A stretch of DNA of 64,000 nucleotides from Pseudomonas sp. TH31. GTDB lineage: Bacteria; Pseudomonadota; Gammaproteobacteria; Pseudomonadales; Pseudomonadaceae. Of this stretch, positions 42,344-52,841 are shown piece by piece. Each line of letters begins with the position of its first letter. Positions within the stretch are counted from its first letter, which is position 1. The DNA is taken from assembly GCF_016650815.1 (NCBI RefSeq), contig NZ_JAEKEZ010000034.1, positions 62,001-126,000 of the forward strand, given 5' to 3'. A model generated the notes under the pieces. That model had not been told where the DNA came from. It saw only the letters and a list, made by a program, of their open reading frames with translations, and searched no databases. A program made the position numbers and the translations under genes.

Positions 42344-44071
42344 ATGAAGTTTCCAGGAAGATTTACCAGTGGCGTGCTCATGCTGTTATCCAGCTGCGCG
42401 GCGCTGGCGCAAAGTGAATTGGATGTGCGGATCAAACCGTCCAACGATGAACTGAAAGCCAATATAGAGGGCTATATCGGCAGCCTCGGCGATCGTGACG
42501 AAGAAGCGTTGCTGCGCTTCAGTCGCGGCGCTGAAGAACAGGCGCGCAAGGCCGCCCAGGCCTTGGGTTATTACCAGCCACAGATCGACAGCGAGGTGAC
42601 GGGCGGCGAGAAGCCGCGCCTGACGCTGAAGATCGACCCCGGCGAACCGATCCATTTGCGCAACGTCACCGTGCGCATCGACGGCCCGGCCAGTTCCCTC
42701 AAATCCTTTCGTGCGCCCCCCCCGGAGCTGCTCAAGCCAGGCGCCGTGCTCAATCATGGCCATTACGAAGATGCCAAGCGCCTGATCCAGAACCAGGCCT
42801 CGCGTTTCGGCTTTTTCAGCGGTCACTTCACCAGCCAAAAACTGCTGGTGGATCCGCGCGCCGGTGTGGCAGACGTCGAGCTGATCTACGACAGCGGCCC
42901 GCGCTACGCCCTAGGCAAGGTCACTTTTGAAGGCGACACCCCGTTCGACGAAGACTTGCTGCAACGCATGGTGCCGTTCAAGGCTGGCGCGCCGTATGAC
43001 TCCGAACTGATCGCCGAACTCAACCAGGCCCTGCAATCGAGCGGTTATTTCGAAGGCGTGCGAGTGGACGCGGCACCGACCGCGTCCAAGGACGATGTGA
43101 TCCCGGTGGCGGTCAAACTCGACACCCGCAAGCCGCGCACCATGGGCCTCGGTCTGGGCTACTCGACCGACGTCGGCCCACGGATCAAGGCCAACTGGAC
43201 CCGGCACTGGGTCAACCCGCAGGGCGACAGCTATGGCTGGGAAGCCGAGCTGTCGGCGCCACGGCAGAACGTCGGGGTGTTCTACGACATTCCGCTGGAC
43301 CCGCCGCTAACCGACAAACTGCGCTGGGCCGCCGGCTATCAATATGAAGACATCGACGGCTCTGACACCCAGAGTAAATTGCTGACCCTCGGCCCGGAAT
43401 GGCACAGCAAGTTGCCCAGCGGCTGGCAGCGGGTGGTGTCGCTCAAATGGCAGCGCGAGGAATACACCCTTGGCGATGACTCGGGCTTGAGCACGTTGCT
43501 GATGCCCGGCGTCAGCTATTCGTACCTCAAAAGCGATAATCGCATCGACCCGCACAACGGCTATCGCCTGACCTTCGAAACCAAAGTCGCCAAGGAAGGG
43601 CTGGGGTCGGACACCAACCTGGTCTACGGCACCGCGCTGATCAAAGGCCTGACCACGGTCTACGATAACCACCGTTTCCTCGCGCGAGTCCAGGTCGGCG
43701 GCAGCGCCACCAACGGCTACAAATCCGTGCCGCCGTCCCTGCGTTTCTTTGCCGGTGGCGATCAAAGCGTGCGCGGTTACGACTACCAGAGCCTGTCCCC
43801 GGAGAACTCGGCGGGTGATCGCATCGGTGGCCGTTACATGGTCGCTGGCAGTGTCGAGTATCAATACTCCATCGCCGAGAAATGGCGGATCGCGACCTTC
43901 GTCGACCAAGGCAACTCCTTCAACACCCTCGAACTGCCGAACCTCAAGACTGGCGTCGGTATCGGCATCCGTTGGGTCTCGCCGGTGGGGCCGCTGCGCC
44001 TCGACCTGGCCCATGCGCTGGACGACGACGGCGGCATTCGACTGCACTTTTCCATGGGGCCTGAGCTGTGA
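42344..44071 (+). CDS. tamA: Translocation and assembly module protein TamA
   Basis: A 575-residue outer-membrane protein of the BamA/Omp85 superfamily. Signal peptide MKFPGRFTSGVLMLLSSCAALA, then POTRA-type domains (residues about 25-260, with EEALLRFSRGAEEQARKAAQALGYYQPQI, ALGKVTFEGDTPFDEDLLQRMVPFKAGAPYD) and a C-terminal 16-strand barrel (LRFFAGGDQSVRGYDYQSLSPE is the conserved lid-lock motif). It works with TamB in outer-membrane protein and lipid transport. Start ATG 42344 is chosen over the GTG at 42326. It overlaps tamB by ATGA-like stop/start at 44068-44071. Confidence 0.94.
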   Translation: MKFPGRFTSGVLMLLSSCAALAQSELDVRIKPSNDELKANIEGYIGSLGDRDEEALLRFSRGAEEQARKAAQALGYYQPQIDSEVTGGEKPRLTLKIDPGEPIHLRNVTVRIDGPASSLKSFRAPPPELLKPGAVLNHGHYEDAKRLIQNQASRFGFFSGHFTSQKLLVDPRAGVADVELIYDSGPRYALGKVTFEGDTPFDEDLLQRMVPFKAGAPYDSELIAELNQALQSSGYFEGVRVDAAPTASKDDVIPVAVKLDTRKPRTMGLGLGYSTDVGPRIKANWTRHWVNPQGDSYGWEAELSAPRQNVGVFYDIPLDPPLTDKLRWAAGYQYEDIDGSDTQSKLLTLGPEWHSKLPSGWQRVVSLKWQREEYTLGDDSGLSTLLMPGVSYSYLKSDNRIDPHNGYRLTFETKVAKEGLGSDTNLVYGTALIKGLTTVYDNHRFLARVQVGGSATNGYKSVPPSLRFFAGGDQSVRGYDYQSLSPENSAGDRIGGRYMVAGSVEYQYSIAEKWRIATFVDQGNSFNTLELPNLKTGVGIGIRWVSPVGPLRLDLAHALDDDGGIRLHFSMGPEL

Positions 44072-47000
44072 ATCGTGGTTTGAAAATAACGCTGCTGGCG
44101 ATTCTGGCGCTGCTGATGCTGGTCGTCCTGGCCGTGGCCACGGTGCTTGGCACGGCGACGGGCAGTCGCTGGGCACTGGGGTTTGTGCCGGGTTTGACCG
44201 TGGAGAACTTTCAGGGCCGTTTGGGCGGCCAGTGGAGCGCCGATCATCTGCTGTGGCAGCAGGGCAGCAGCCGGGTTGAACTGAATAAAGTGACTTTCGC
44301 CTGGTCGCCGCTGTGCCTGACGCGCATGACCTTGTGCATCGAGCAATTGCAGGCCGATCAGGTCAGCCTGCAATTCCCTCCGAGTACTGAAGAAGCGAGC
44401 AGCGGCCCGATCAGCCTCCCGGATTTGAAACTGCCGGTGGCGATTGAACTGGGCGACGTCAAGGTTGGCAGCCTGCTGTTCAACGGCAGCGAAGAACTCA
44501 AGGGGCTGCAACTGGCGGCGCACTGGACGGCCAAAGGGTTGCAAATCGACTCGCTGCAATTGCAGCGTGACGACCTGAGCCTGAACCTCTCCGGCCTGCT
44601 GCAACCCGGCGGTAACTGGCCGTTGACCGCCGAAGGCAAGCTGACGATGTCGACGCCCGCGCCTTGGGCACTGGCCTTGAAAGTTGACGGCGACCTGCTG
44701 AAAACCCTGAACCTGAAAGCCGACAGCAGTGGCTACCTCAACGGGCAACTGACCGGCGAGCTGCAACCGTTGGTAGAAAACCTGCCAGCCAAAGTGCGAA
44801 TCACCGCTGATGGCTTCAAACCCAGCGCCGACCTGCCGGACACCCTGCAACTCAATCAACTGGAACTCACCGGCGATGGCGACCTGAAAAACGGTTACCA
44901 GTTGCTCGGCAAAGCCGTGTTGCCCGCCGAGAAAGGCCCGGTCGCGCTGTTGCTGCAAGGCAAGGTCGACGCCAAGGGCGCGCAGATTGCCGGGCTGGAC
45001 CTGAGCGCCAGCGACAAACAAAGCTTGAAGCTCACCGGTAGCCTCGATTGGAGCAAAGGTTTCAGTGCCCAGGCGAACATCGACTGGCTGGACTTCCCGT
45101 GGCATCGGCTCTACCCGCTGATCGACGAACCGCAAGTCGCGTTGCGCAGCTTCAACGGTGAAGTCTCCTACACCGACGGCAAATACCTCGGCAACTTCAA
45201 AGCCGCGCTGGATGGCCCGGCCGGGGCATTCAGCCTGAGCAGCCCGTTCAGCGGCGACCTGACGAAAATCTACCTGCAACAATTTCAGCTCGAAGCCGGG
45301 CAGGGCAAGGCCGAAGGCCACCTGAACCTGCAATTCGCCGATGGCATCGCCTGGGACACCGCGCTGGACCTGTCGGCGATCAACCCGGCGTACTGGATGG
45401 CGGAACTACCGGGCACACTGGCCGGGCCGTTGCGCAGTAAAGGCGAGATGAAGAATGAAAAGCTCAGCCTGACCGCCGATCTCGATTTGAAAGGCAAACT
45501 GCGCGGCCAACCGGCGGTGATCCAGGCCAAGGCTGATGGCGGCGGCGAGCAATGGAACCTCAGTGCCTTGCAGATTCGCCTTGGCGACAACAGCATCAAC
45601 GGCAAGGGCAGCCTGCAACAGAAACTCGCCGGGCAGATCGAAATCAAGTTGCCGCGACTGGCCCAACTCTGGCCGCAACTGCGCGGCCAGCTCAATGGCC
45701 GGGTCGATGTCGCCGGCACGCTCAAGGCGCCGCAAGGCAAGCTCGGGTTGCAAGGTTCGCAACTGGCCTTCCAGGACAATCGGCTGCAAAGCCTCAATCT
45801 CGATGCCACCCTCGACAGCGCCCAGCGGGCGAAGATCGACCTCAAGGGCAGCGGCATCCAGGCCGGCGACACTTCGCTGGGCACCCTGGCCGCCAGCGGC
45901 CAGGGCGATATCAAGAACCAGAAACTCAGCCTCGACCTGCAAGGGCCGAAACTCAAACTGGCGCTCGGGCTGGACGGCGCACTGGACAACGGCAATTGGC
46001 GCGGACGCCTGGCCAGCGGCGATATCCAGGCCGGCGGTCAGGACTGGAAGCTGCAAGGCCCGGCGAAGCTTGAACGGCTGGCGGACGGCAAAATCAATTT
46101 CGGCGCCCATTGCTGGATGTCAGGCGACGCCAGTTTGTGCGGCGAGGACCAGCGCCTGATGCCTGAACCGAAGTTGCGTTATCACCTCAAGCAATTCCCG
46201 ATCGACAGCCTTGCGCAATGGTTGCCGAAGGATTTTGCCTGGCAGGGCAAGCTTAACGCCGACCTGCAACTCGACCTGCCGGCCAGCGGCCCGAACGGTC
46301 AGATCAGCATTGATGCCAGCGGCGGCACCTTGCGCATGAAAGAGAAAGACCAGTGGCTGGACTTCCCTACCAGACCCTGAAACTCACCAGCAAACTCACG
46401 CCCAAGCGCATCGACACCGACCTCAATTTCGTCGGCGGCAAGCTCGGCGAGTTGATGGTGCAGGCGCAGATCAACCCGTTGCCGAAGAACAAACCGCTGA
46501 CTGGCTCGTTCCGCCTCAATGGCCTGGACCTGTCGGTGGCCCGGCCGTTTGTGCCGATGGTCGAGAAACTCACCGGCCATTTGAATGGCAGCGGCACGCT
46601 CTCCGGCGGATTGCTCGCGCCACTGGTCAACGGCAACCTCGTGCTCAGCGACGGCGAAGTATCCGGGGCTGAATTGCCCATCAGCCTTGAGGCCTTGCAG
46701 CTTCAAGCGGTGATCGCCGGCGAAACCGTGCAATTGAACGGTGGCTGGAAAAGCGGCAAGACCGGGCAGGGCAGCTTGAACGGCAACATTGCCTGGGGTC
46801 AGGCACTGGTCGTCGACCTGGCGCTCAAAGGCACGCAATTGCCGGTCACCGTCGAGCCCTACGCCAAGCTCGAAGTGGCGCCGGACCTGAAAATCTCGAT
46901 GAAGGGCGATGAGCTGTCCATCGCCGGCAAAGTGCTGGTGCCCAAGGGGAAATCACCGTGCGTGAGTTGCCGCCGTCGACGGTCAAGGTGTCCGATGACA

Positions 47001-47734
47001 CGATCATCGTCGGTGCGCAAACCGAACAGGGCAAACCGCCGATGGCCATGAGGATGGACATCGACGTGGTGGTGGGTGACGACAAACTTGCCTTCGCCGG
47101 TTTTGGCCTGACCGCGAATGTGCAAGGTCATGTGCACATCGGCGACAACATGGACACCCGCGGCGAACTCTGGCTCAACGACGGTCGTTATCGTGCCTAT
47201 GGCCAGCGCCTGACGGTGCGTCGGGCGCGGCTGCTGTTCGCAGGTCCCATCGATCAGCCGTACCTGGATATCGAAGCGATTCGCCAGACCGACGACGTGA
47301 TCGCCGGTATTCGCCTGAGCGGCAGCGCCGAACAGCCAACCACGCAAATCTTCTCCGAGCCGGCCATGAGCCAGGAACAGGCATTGTCCTATCTGGTGCT
47401 GGGACGTCCATTGAGCACCACCGGCGAAGACAACAACATGCTCGCCCAGGCGGCGCTCGGGCTGGGGTTGATGGGCAGTTCCGGGGTCACCAGCGGCTTG
47501 GCCAAGGACTTGGGCATTCAAGACTTCCAGCTCGACACCCAAGGCAGCGGCAACACCACCAGCGTGGTGGCCAGCGGCAATATCTCCGAGAAGCTCAGTT
47601 TGCGTTACGGGGTTGGCGTGTTTGAGCCGGCCAACACCATTGCGCTGCGGTACAAGTTGAGCAAGAAGGTTTATCTCGAAGCCGCCAGTGGTGTGGCCAG
47701 TTCGCTGGATATTTTCTACAAGCGGGACTTTTAG
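44068..47734 (+). CDS. tamB: Translocation and assembly module protein TamB, two frameshifts as read
   Basis: A very long periplasm-spanning beta-rich protein: an N-terminal membrane anchor (ITLLAILALLMLVVLAVATVLGTA), many alternating-strand repeats of the AsmA/VPS13-like groove type, and the C-terminal DUF490 region (DDVIAGIRLSGSAEQPTTQIFSEPAMSQEQALSYLVLGRPL, VEPANTIALRYKLSKKVYLEAASG-like, SLDIFYKRDF). The sequence is broken twice: at the CCC run 46365-46367, where one extra C gives WLDFPYQTLKLTS, and at the GGGG run 46946-46949, where one extra G gives VPKGEITVRELPPS. With both restored it has about 1,222 residues, the normal length. TamB bridges lipid or OMP traffic to TamA. Confidence 0.93.
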
Positions 47735-47747
47735 TCCCTTCAAGATC

Positions 47748-47852
47748 AAAAGATCGTCCGAATGCGGCCCAAACCTTTGGCAGCTCCTACGGGTGTACGC
47801 AAAACCCCTGTAGGAGCTGCCAAAGGTTTGGGCCGCATTCGGACGATCTTTT
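47748..47852. repeat. Perfect inverted repeat, 43-bp arms (REP variant)
   Basis: Arms 47748-47790 and 47810-47852 are exact reverse complements. The REP element GTAGGAGCTGCCAAAGG is joined to an unusual TTTGGGCCGCATTCGGACG extension. It lies after tamB. Confidence 0.92.
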
Positions 47853-47906
47853 TGCTTTTGCGCCCCGCCATTTATCCGCTAAATACAAAGCATCCTAACT
47901 ATTGCG

Positions 47907-47934
47907 TTGACATTCGCTGCCTAGGCAGTAACAT
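47907..47934 (+). promoter_or_regulatory. Promoter of the marR-efflux operon with overlapping operator
   Basis: TTGACA (47907-47912) and TAACAT (47929-47934) have a 16-base spacer; the palindrome CTGCCTAGGCAG (47917-47928) fills the spacer, so a bound repressor would block RNA polymerase. Confidence 0.7.
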
Positions 47935-47949
47935 CTCGACATACATTCT

Positions 47950-47961
47950 CTGCCTAGGCAG
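47950..47961. promoter_or_regulatory. Second MarR operator
   Basis: A second exact CTGCCTAGGCAG palindrome, centred 33 bp (three helical turns) after the first and just before the marR start. Confidence 0.75.
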
Positions 47962-47976
47962 CTAATTGGTGGCCAG

Positions 47977-48450
47977 ATGAAGCATTTTACCCCAGACGAA
48001 TTCCGTAATTGCCACCTCGGCCTCCTGCTGGGACGCGCTGCGCTGCTCAAGGACCGGATTATCGACACGCACATGGAACCCCACGGCATCACCGCCGCGC
48101 AGTTCAAAGTGCTGATCATCATGGCCCAGTTCGGCGTCGATACCCCGGCCGAGCTGTGCCGTCACCTGTCGCTGGACAGCGGTTCGATGACACGCATGCT
48201 CGATCGTCTGGAGCAGAAAGGATTTCTCGCCCGTCAACGCTCCGAGGCTGACCGACGCCAGGTGCAACTGATGTTGACTGAGGAAGGCCAGAAGCTCGCC
48301 GACCGCCTGCCGCACATCGGCGCCGACGCCATGAATGAACTGGCTGGCGCCATCAGCCCGGACGAGTTGAAAACCCTGGAATTGATCCTGAAGAAAATCT
48401 TGGTAGCAGCCGGTGACTCAATCACGCTGCTGCGGGTAGGTGATAAATGA
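47977..48450 (+). CDS. MarR-family transcriptional regulator of the efflux operon
   Basis: A 157-residue MarR-type winged-helix protein (HGITAAQFKVLIIMAQFGVDTPAELCRHLSLDSGSMTRMLDRLEQKGFLARQRSEADRRQVQLMLTEEG). These repress drug-efflux operons and let go on binding phenolic or other ligands. It lies immediately after two identical palindromes, and its stop overlaps the next start (ATGA), so it is the first gene of marR-nodT-emrA-emrB and probably autoregulates. Confidence 0.92.
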   Translation: MKHFTPDEFRNCHLGLLLGRAALLKDRIIDTHMEPHGITAAQFKVLIIMAQFGVDTPAELCRHLSLDSGSMTRMLDRLEQKGFLARQRSEADRRQVQLMLTEEGQKLADRLPHIGADAMNELAGAISPDELKTLELILKKILVAAGDSITLLRVGDK

Positions 48451-49916
48451 GCAGTAAAACCTTGCGTACCGGCCTGAGCCTGGTGCTGGCGACCATGACC
48501 CTGGCCGGTTGCGCCAGTTACAGCGGCTTGGACACCGAAGGCAAAAGCCTCGATGCGAAAACCCTGAAGGCCGGGCAATCCCTTACGGGCGTGACCTTGT
48601 CGCCGGCGGCCTGGCCGAAAAGCGACTGGTGGAAAAGCCTCGGCGACCCACAACTCGACGGGCTGATCCGCGAAGCCTTGCACGACAGCCCGGACATGCA
48701 AATCGCCGAAGCCCGCGCCCACCAGGCCAGCGCCGCCGCGTATGCCGCCGACGCCGCACGGATGCCGACCCTCGATGCCAGCGCCGGCGTCAGCCGTTCG
48801 CGGCTGGCCAAGGATCAGGACCCGTCGGGGCAGGGCGACACCTACGCCACCGTGCGTAACATCAGCGCCAATTTCAACTACAACTTTGACCTCTGGGGCG
48901 GTCAGCGTGACGCCTGGGAAGCCGCACTCGGCCAGGCCCGCGCCGCCGAAGTCGATCAGCAAGCCGCGCAACTGACCTTGTCTGCCGACGTGGCTCGGGC
49001 CTACAGCGACCTGGGGCAGGCGCACATCGTTTATGACCTGGCCAACGACGACCTCAAGCGTACCAAGCAAATGCTCGACCTGAGCCAGCGCCGCTTGAAC
49101 TCCGGGATCGACAGCCAGTACCAGTTCCAGCAGACCGAAAGCCTGGAAGCCAGCTCCGAAGCGAGCCTGATCGACGCCGAAAAACGCCTGAACAGCGCCA
49201 AAATTGCCTTGGCCGTACTGCTCGGCAAAGGTCCGGATCGTGGTAACGAAATCGCCCGGCCGAAAATCCTTCAGGCCAGCGCCGTGGCCTTGCCGTCGGT
49301 GCTGCCGGCCGAGTTGCTCGGTCGTCGCCCGGACCTGGTAGCCGCGCGCTGGCGGGTCGAGGCGGCGAGCAAGAACATTGCCGCGAGCAAAACCCAGTTC
49401 TATCCCAACCTGAACCTTACGGCCGCTGCCGGTGCCGAATCCTTATTGGGTGACGCGATGTTCGGTTCGGCCAGTCGCTTCTTCAACATCGCACCGACGA
49501 TTTCGGTGCCGATTTTCGACGGTGGCCGCCTGCGCGCCAACCTCGATGCCCGCGACGCCGACTATGACCTGGCGGTGGCGCAGTACAACAAGAGCCTGGT
49601 CAAGGCGCTGGGTGATGTCAGTGACACCATCAACCAGCTGCGCGATATCGGCCGGCAGATTGGTGCCCAGCAGCACGCCACCGAGATTGCCCAGGACTCT
49701 TACAACACCGTGGTCCAGCGCTACGGTTCCGGCATTGGCAATTACCTGGACGTGCTCAGCATCGAACAGCAATTGCTCCAGGCCCAGCGCCAACTGGCGA
49801 ACCTGAATGCCGAGCAGATCGACCTGTCGATCCAACTGATGCAGGCGCTGGGTGGCGGTTTCCAGAGTGAAACCATCGCCTCGGCCAATCCAGCTCCCGC
49901 CAAGCTGAACAACTAA
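48447..49916 (+). CDS. NodT-family outer-membrane efflux lipoprotein
   Basis: A 489-residue TolC-like RND/MFS outer-membrane factor. Lipoprotein signal: MSSKTLRTGLSLVLATMTLAGC with lipidated cysteine in LAGC. The two repeated halves have conserved WWKSLGDPQLDGLIREAL and LPSVLPAELLGRRPDLVAARWRVEAA. Long helical hairpins (residues about 170-245 and 380-460) form the periplasmic tunnel. It is coupled to marR and stands 15 bases before the fusion-protein gene. Confidence 0.93.
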   Translation: MSSKTLRTGLSLVLATMTLAGCASYSGLDTEGKSLDAKTLKAGQSLTGVTLSPAAWPKSDWWKSLGDPQLDGLIREALHDSPDMQIAEARAHQASAAAYAADAARMPTLDASAGVSRSRLAKDQDPSGQGDTYATVRNISANFNYNFDLWGGQRDAWEAALGQARAAEVDQQAAQLTLSADVARAYSDLGQAHIVYDLANDDLKRTKQMLDLSQRRLNSGIDSQYQFQQTESLEASSEASLIDAEKRLNSAKIALAVLLGKGPDRGNEIARPKILQASAVALPSVLPAELLGRRPDLVAARWRVEAASKNIAASKTQFYPNLNLTAAAGAESLLGDAMFGSASRFFNIAPTISVPIFDGGRLRANLDARDADYDLAVAQYNKSLVKALGDVSDTINQLRDIGRQIGAQQHATEIAQDSYNTVVQRYGSGIGNYLDVLSIEQQLLQAQRQLANLNAEQIDLSIQLMQALGGGFQSETIASANPAPAKLNN

Positions 49917-49931
49917 TTCAAGGTATCTGTC

Positions 49932-51149
49932 ATGGCCACTGCCGAAACGACTTCCGCTCCAACTAACAAAGCGCCTGAAAACGCCCCGGATACCAGCAAC
50001 CCGCGCAAACGCAAAATCATGCTGACGGTGCTGGCGATTCTGGTGATCCTCGCCGGTGTCGGCGTCTGGGCCTACCACGAACTCTACGGTCGCTGGAATG
50101 AAAGCACCGACGACGCCTACGTGAACGGTAACGTGGTGGAAATCACCCCGCTGGTCACCGGCACCGTGGTGAGCATCGGCGCCGACGATGGCGATCTGGT
50201 CCACGAAGGCCAGGTGCTGGTCAACTTCGACCCGAACGACGCCGAAGTCGGTCTGCAAAGTGCCCAGGCCAACCTGGCCCGCACCGTGCGCCAGGTTCGC
50301 GGCTTGTACAGTAACGTCGACGGCATGAAAGCCCAGGTCAACGCCCAGCAGGCTAACGTGCAAAAAGCCCAGGACAACTTCAATCGCCGGAAAAACCTCG
50401 CCGCTGGCGGCGCGATTTCCCAGGAAGAACTGTCCCACGCTCGCGACGACCTGACCTCGGCGCAAAACGCCCTGGCCAATGCCCAGCAGCAGCTCAAGAC
50501 CACCAGCGCGCTGGTCGATGACACCGTCGTGTCGTCGCACCCGGACGTGATGTCGGCCGCCGCGCAAGTGCGTCAGGCTTACCTGAATAATTCCCGCAGT
50601 ACCTTGATCGCGCCGGTCACCGGTTATGTGGCCAAACGCTCGGTGCAATTGGGCCAGCGGGTTCAGCCGGGTACGGCGCTGATGGCGGTGATTCCACTGG
50701 ATCAACTGTGGATCGACGCCAACTTCAAGGAAACCCAACTGCGCGACATGCGCATCGGCCAACCGGTGGACATCGAAGCCGATCTGTACGGCAGCGACGT
50801 GAAGTTCAGCGGCACCATCGACAGCCTCGGCGCCGGGACCGGCAGCGCGTTTGCGTTGCTGCCAGCACAAAACGCCACCGGTAACTGGATCAAGATCGTC
50901 CAGCGTGTACCGGTGCGGATTCACGTCAACGCCGAAGAACTGACCAAGCACCCGTTGCGCGTCGGTCTGTCGACCCAAGTCGATGTGAACCTGCACGACC
51001 AGAGCGGCCCGGTGCTGGCGCAACAACCGCCACAAAAGGCTTCGTTCAGCACCAATGTGTATGACCGCCAGTTGACTGAAGCCGACGCGATGATCGCCCA
51101 GTTGATCCATGACAACAGCGCTGCGGTCAGCAAGACCGCGCAACGCTGA
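49932..51149 (+). CDS. EmrA-like membrane fusion protein (HlyD family)
   Basis: A 405-residue adaptor. One membrane helix (IMLTVLAILVILAGVGVWAY, residues about 30-50), the lipoyl-like half motif TDDAYVNGNVVEITPLVTGTV, a coiled-coil hairpin (residues about 115-205) and beta-barrel (RSTLIAPVTGYVAKRSVQLGQRVQPGTALMAVIPLDQLWIDANFKETQL). It links the inner-membrane transporter to the NodT-like tunnel. Confidence 0.93.
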   Translation: MATAETTSAPTNKAPENAPDTSNPRKRKIMLTVLAILVILAGVGVWAYHELYGRWNESTDDAYVNGNVVEITPLVTGTVVSIGADDGDLVHEGQVLVNFDPNDAEVGLQSAQANLARTVRQVRGLYSNVDGMKAQVNAQQANVQKAQDNFNRRKNLAAGGAISQEELSHARDDLTSAQNALANAQQQLKTTSALVDDTVVSSHPDVMSAAAQVRQAYLNNSRSTLIAPVTGYVAKRSVQLGQRVQPGTALMAVIPLDQLWIDANFKETQLRDMRIGQPVDIEADLYGSDVKFSGTIDSLGAGTGSAFALLPAQNATGNWIKIVQRVPVRIHVNAEELTKHPLRVGLSTQVDVNLHDQSGPVLAQQPPQKASFSTNVYDRQLTEADAMIAQLIHDNSAAVSKTAQR

Positions 51150-51214
51150 TTCGCCAATCCCTCAGCGGCGCCGGTTAAACGGCGCCGCGCACACCTGGTT
51201 TCAAAGGATTCGCG

Positions 51215-52744
51215 ATGAGCAATAACGCGTCTTTCACGCCGCCCAGCCTGCTGCTCAGCACCATTGGCCTGTCGCTGGCAACCTTCATGCAAGTGCTCGA
51301 CACCACCATTGCCAACGTGGCCTTGCCGACGATTTCCGGCAACCTGGGCGTGAGCTCGGAGCAGGGCACTTGGGTCATCACATCGTTTGCGGTCAGTAAC
51401 GCCATTGCGTTGCCACTGACTGGCTGGCTGAGCCGGCGTTTCGGTGAAGTGAAGCTGTTTCTCTGGGCCACGATTCTGTTTGTGCTGGCCTCGTTCCTCT
51501 GCGGTATCTCGACGTCAATGCCGGAATTGATTGGTTTCCGTGTACTTCAAGGCCTGGTGGCCGGGCCGTTGTACCCGATGACCCAGACGCTGTTGATCGC
51601 GGTCTATCCCCCGGCCAGGCGCGGCATGGCCCTGGCGTTGCTGGCGATGGTCACGGTGGTGGCGCCGATTGCCGGGCCGATTCTCGGTGGCTGGATTACC
51701 GACAGCTATAGCTGGCCGTGGATCTTCTTTATCAACGTGCCGATCGGGATCTTCGCGGTGATGGTGGTGCGCTCGCAACTCAAGGCGCGTCCGGTGGAAA
51801 CCAGCCGTCAGCCGATGGATTATGTCGGTTTGATCACGCTGATCATTGGTGTTGGGGCGTTGCAGGTGATCCTCGACAAAGGCAACGACCTGGACTGGTT
51901 CGAATCGAACTTCATCATCATTGGCGCGGCGATTTCAGTGGTTGCCCTGGCGGTGTTCATCATCTGGGAAATGACTGATAAGCACCCAGTGGTGAATCTG
52001 CGGCTGTTCGCTTACCGCAACTTCCGTATCGGCACCATCGTGTTGGTGCTGGGTTATGCCGGGTTCTTCGGCATCAACCTGATCCTGCCGCAATGGCTGC
52101 AAACCCAGATGGGCTACACCGCCACCTGGGCCGGTCTGGCGGTGGCGCCGATCGGGATTCTGCCGGTGCTGATGTCGCCGTTTGTCGGCAAGTACGCGCA
52201 AAAATTCGACCTGCGGTTGTTGGCCGGCCTGGCGTTCCTGGCGATCGGCCTGAGCTGCTTTATGCGCGCCGGGTTTACCAACGAGGTCGATTTCCAGCAC
52301 ATCGCGTTGGTGCAGCTGTTCATGGGGATTGGCGTGGCGCTGTTCTTTATGCCGACCTTGAGCATTTTGATGTCGGACTTGCCGCCAAGCCAGATCGCGG
52401 ACGGCGCGGGCCTGGCGACGTTCTTGCGGACGTTGGGCGGTAGCTTCGCGGCGTCGTTGACCACCTGGATCTGGATTCGCCGGGCGGATCAGCATCACGC
52501 GTACTTGAGCGAAAGCATCACTACCTATGACCAACCGACCCGGGATGCCTTGAACACCCTGGGCGGGGCGGGTACCCCGGCGTATGCGCAACTCGATCAA
52601 GTGCTGACCAGCCAGGCGTACATGCTCTCCACCGTGGACTACTTCACGTTGCTGGGCTGGGGATTCATGGGCTTGATGCTGATCGTCTGGCTGGCCAAAC
52701 CGCCGTTTGCGGCGAAGGCCGGGCCTGCGGCGTCTGGGCATTGA
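51215..52744 (+). CDS. EmrB/QacA-type (DHA2) MFS drug transporter
   Basis: A 509-residue proton antiporter with 14 predicted membrane helices. DHA2 motif C-like segments and the family start FMQVLDTTIANVALPTISGNLGVSSEQGTWVITS are present; LVAGPLYPMTQTLLIAVYPPARRGMALALLAMVTVVAPIAGPILGGWI is motif C. AAAGGA precedes ATG 51215. With its two partners it should export hydrophobic toxins, possibly plant phenolics. The drug range is not known. Confidence 0.93.
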   Translation: MSNNASFTPPSLLLSTIGLSLATFMQVLDTTIANVALPTISGNLGVSSEQGTWVITSFAVSNAIALPLTGWLSRRFGEVKLFLWATILFVLASFLCGISTSMPELIGFRVLQGLVAGPLYPMTQTLLIAVYPPARRGMALALLAMVTVVAPIAGPILGGWITDSYSWPWIFFINVPIGIFAVMVVRSQLKARPVETSRQPMDYVGLITLIIGVGALQVILDKGNDLDWFESNFIIIGAAISVVALAVFIIWEMTDKHPVVNLRLFAYRNFRIGTIVLVLGYAGFFGINLILPQWLQTQMGYTATWAGLAVAPIGILPVLMSPFVGKYAQKFDLRLLAGLAFLAIGLSCFMRAGFTNEVDFQHIALVQLFMGIGVALFFMPTLSILMSDLPPSQIADGAGLATFLRTLGGSFAASLTTWIWIRRADQHHAYLSESITTYDQPTRDALNTLGGAGTPAYAQLDQVLTSQAYMLSTVDYFTLLGWGFMGLMLIVWLAKPPFAAKAGPAASGH

Positions 52745-52761
52745 TTTAGCGGCGCCTGTTA

Positions 52762-52836
52762 AAAAGATCGCAGCCTGCGGCAGCTCCTACAGGGTTATGT
52801 GTACATCTGTAGGAGCTGCCGCAGGCTGCGATCTTT
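52762..52836. repeat. REP/REPIN palindrome
   Basis: Inverted pair of the GTAGGAGCTGCCGCAGGC variant between convergent emrB-like and lpxH genes. Confidence 0.9.
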
Positions 52837-52841
52837 GATCT

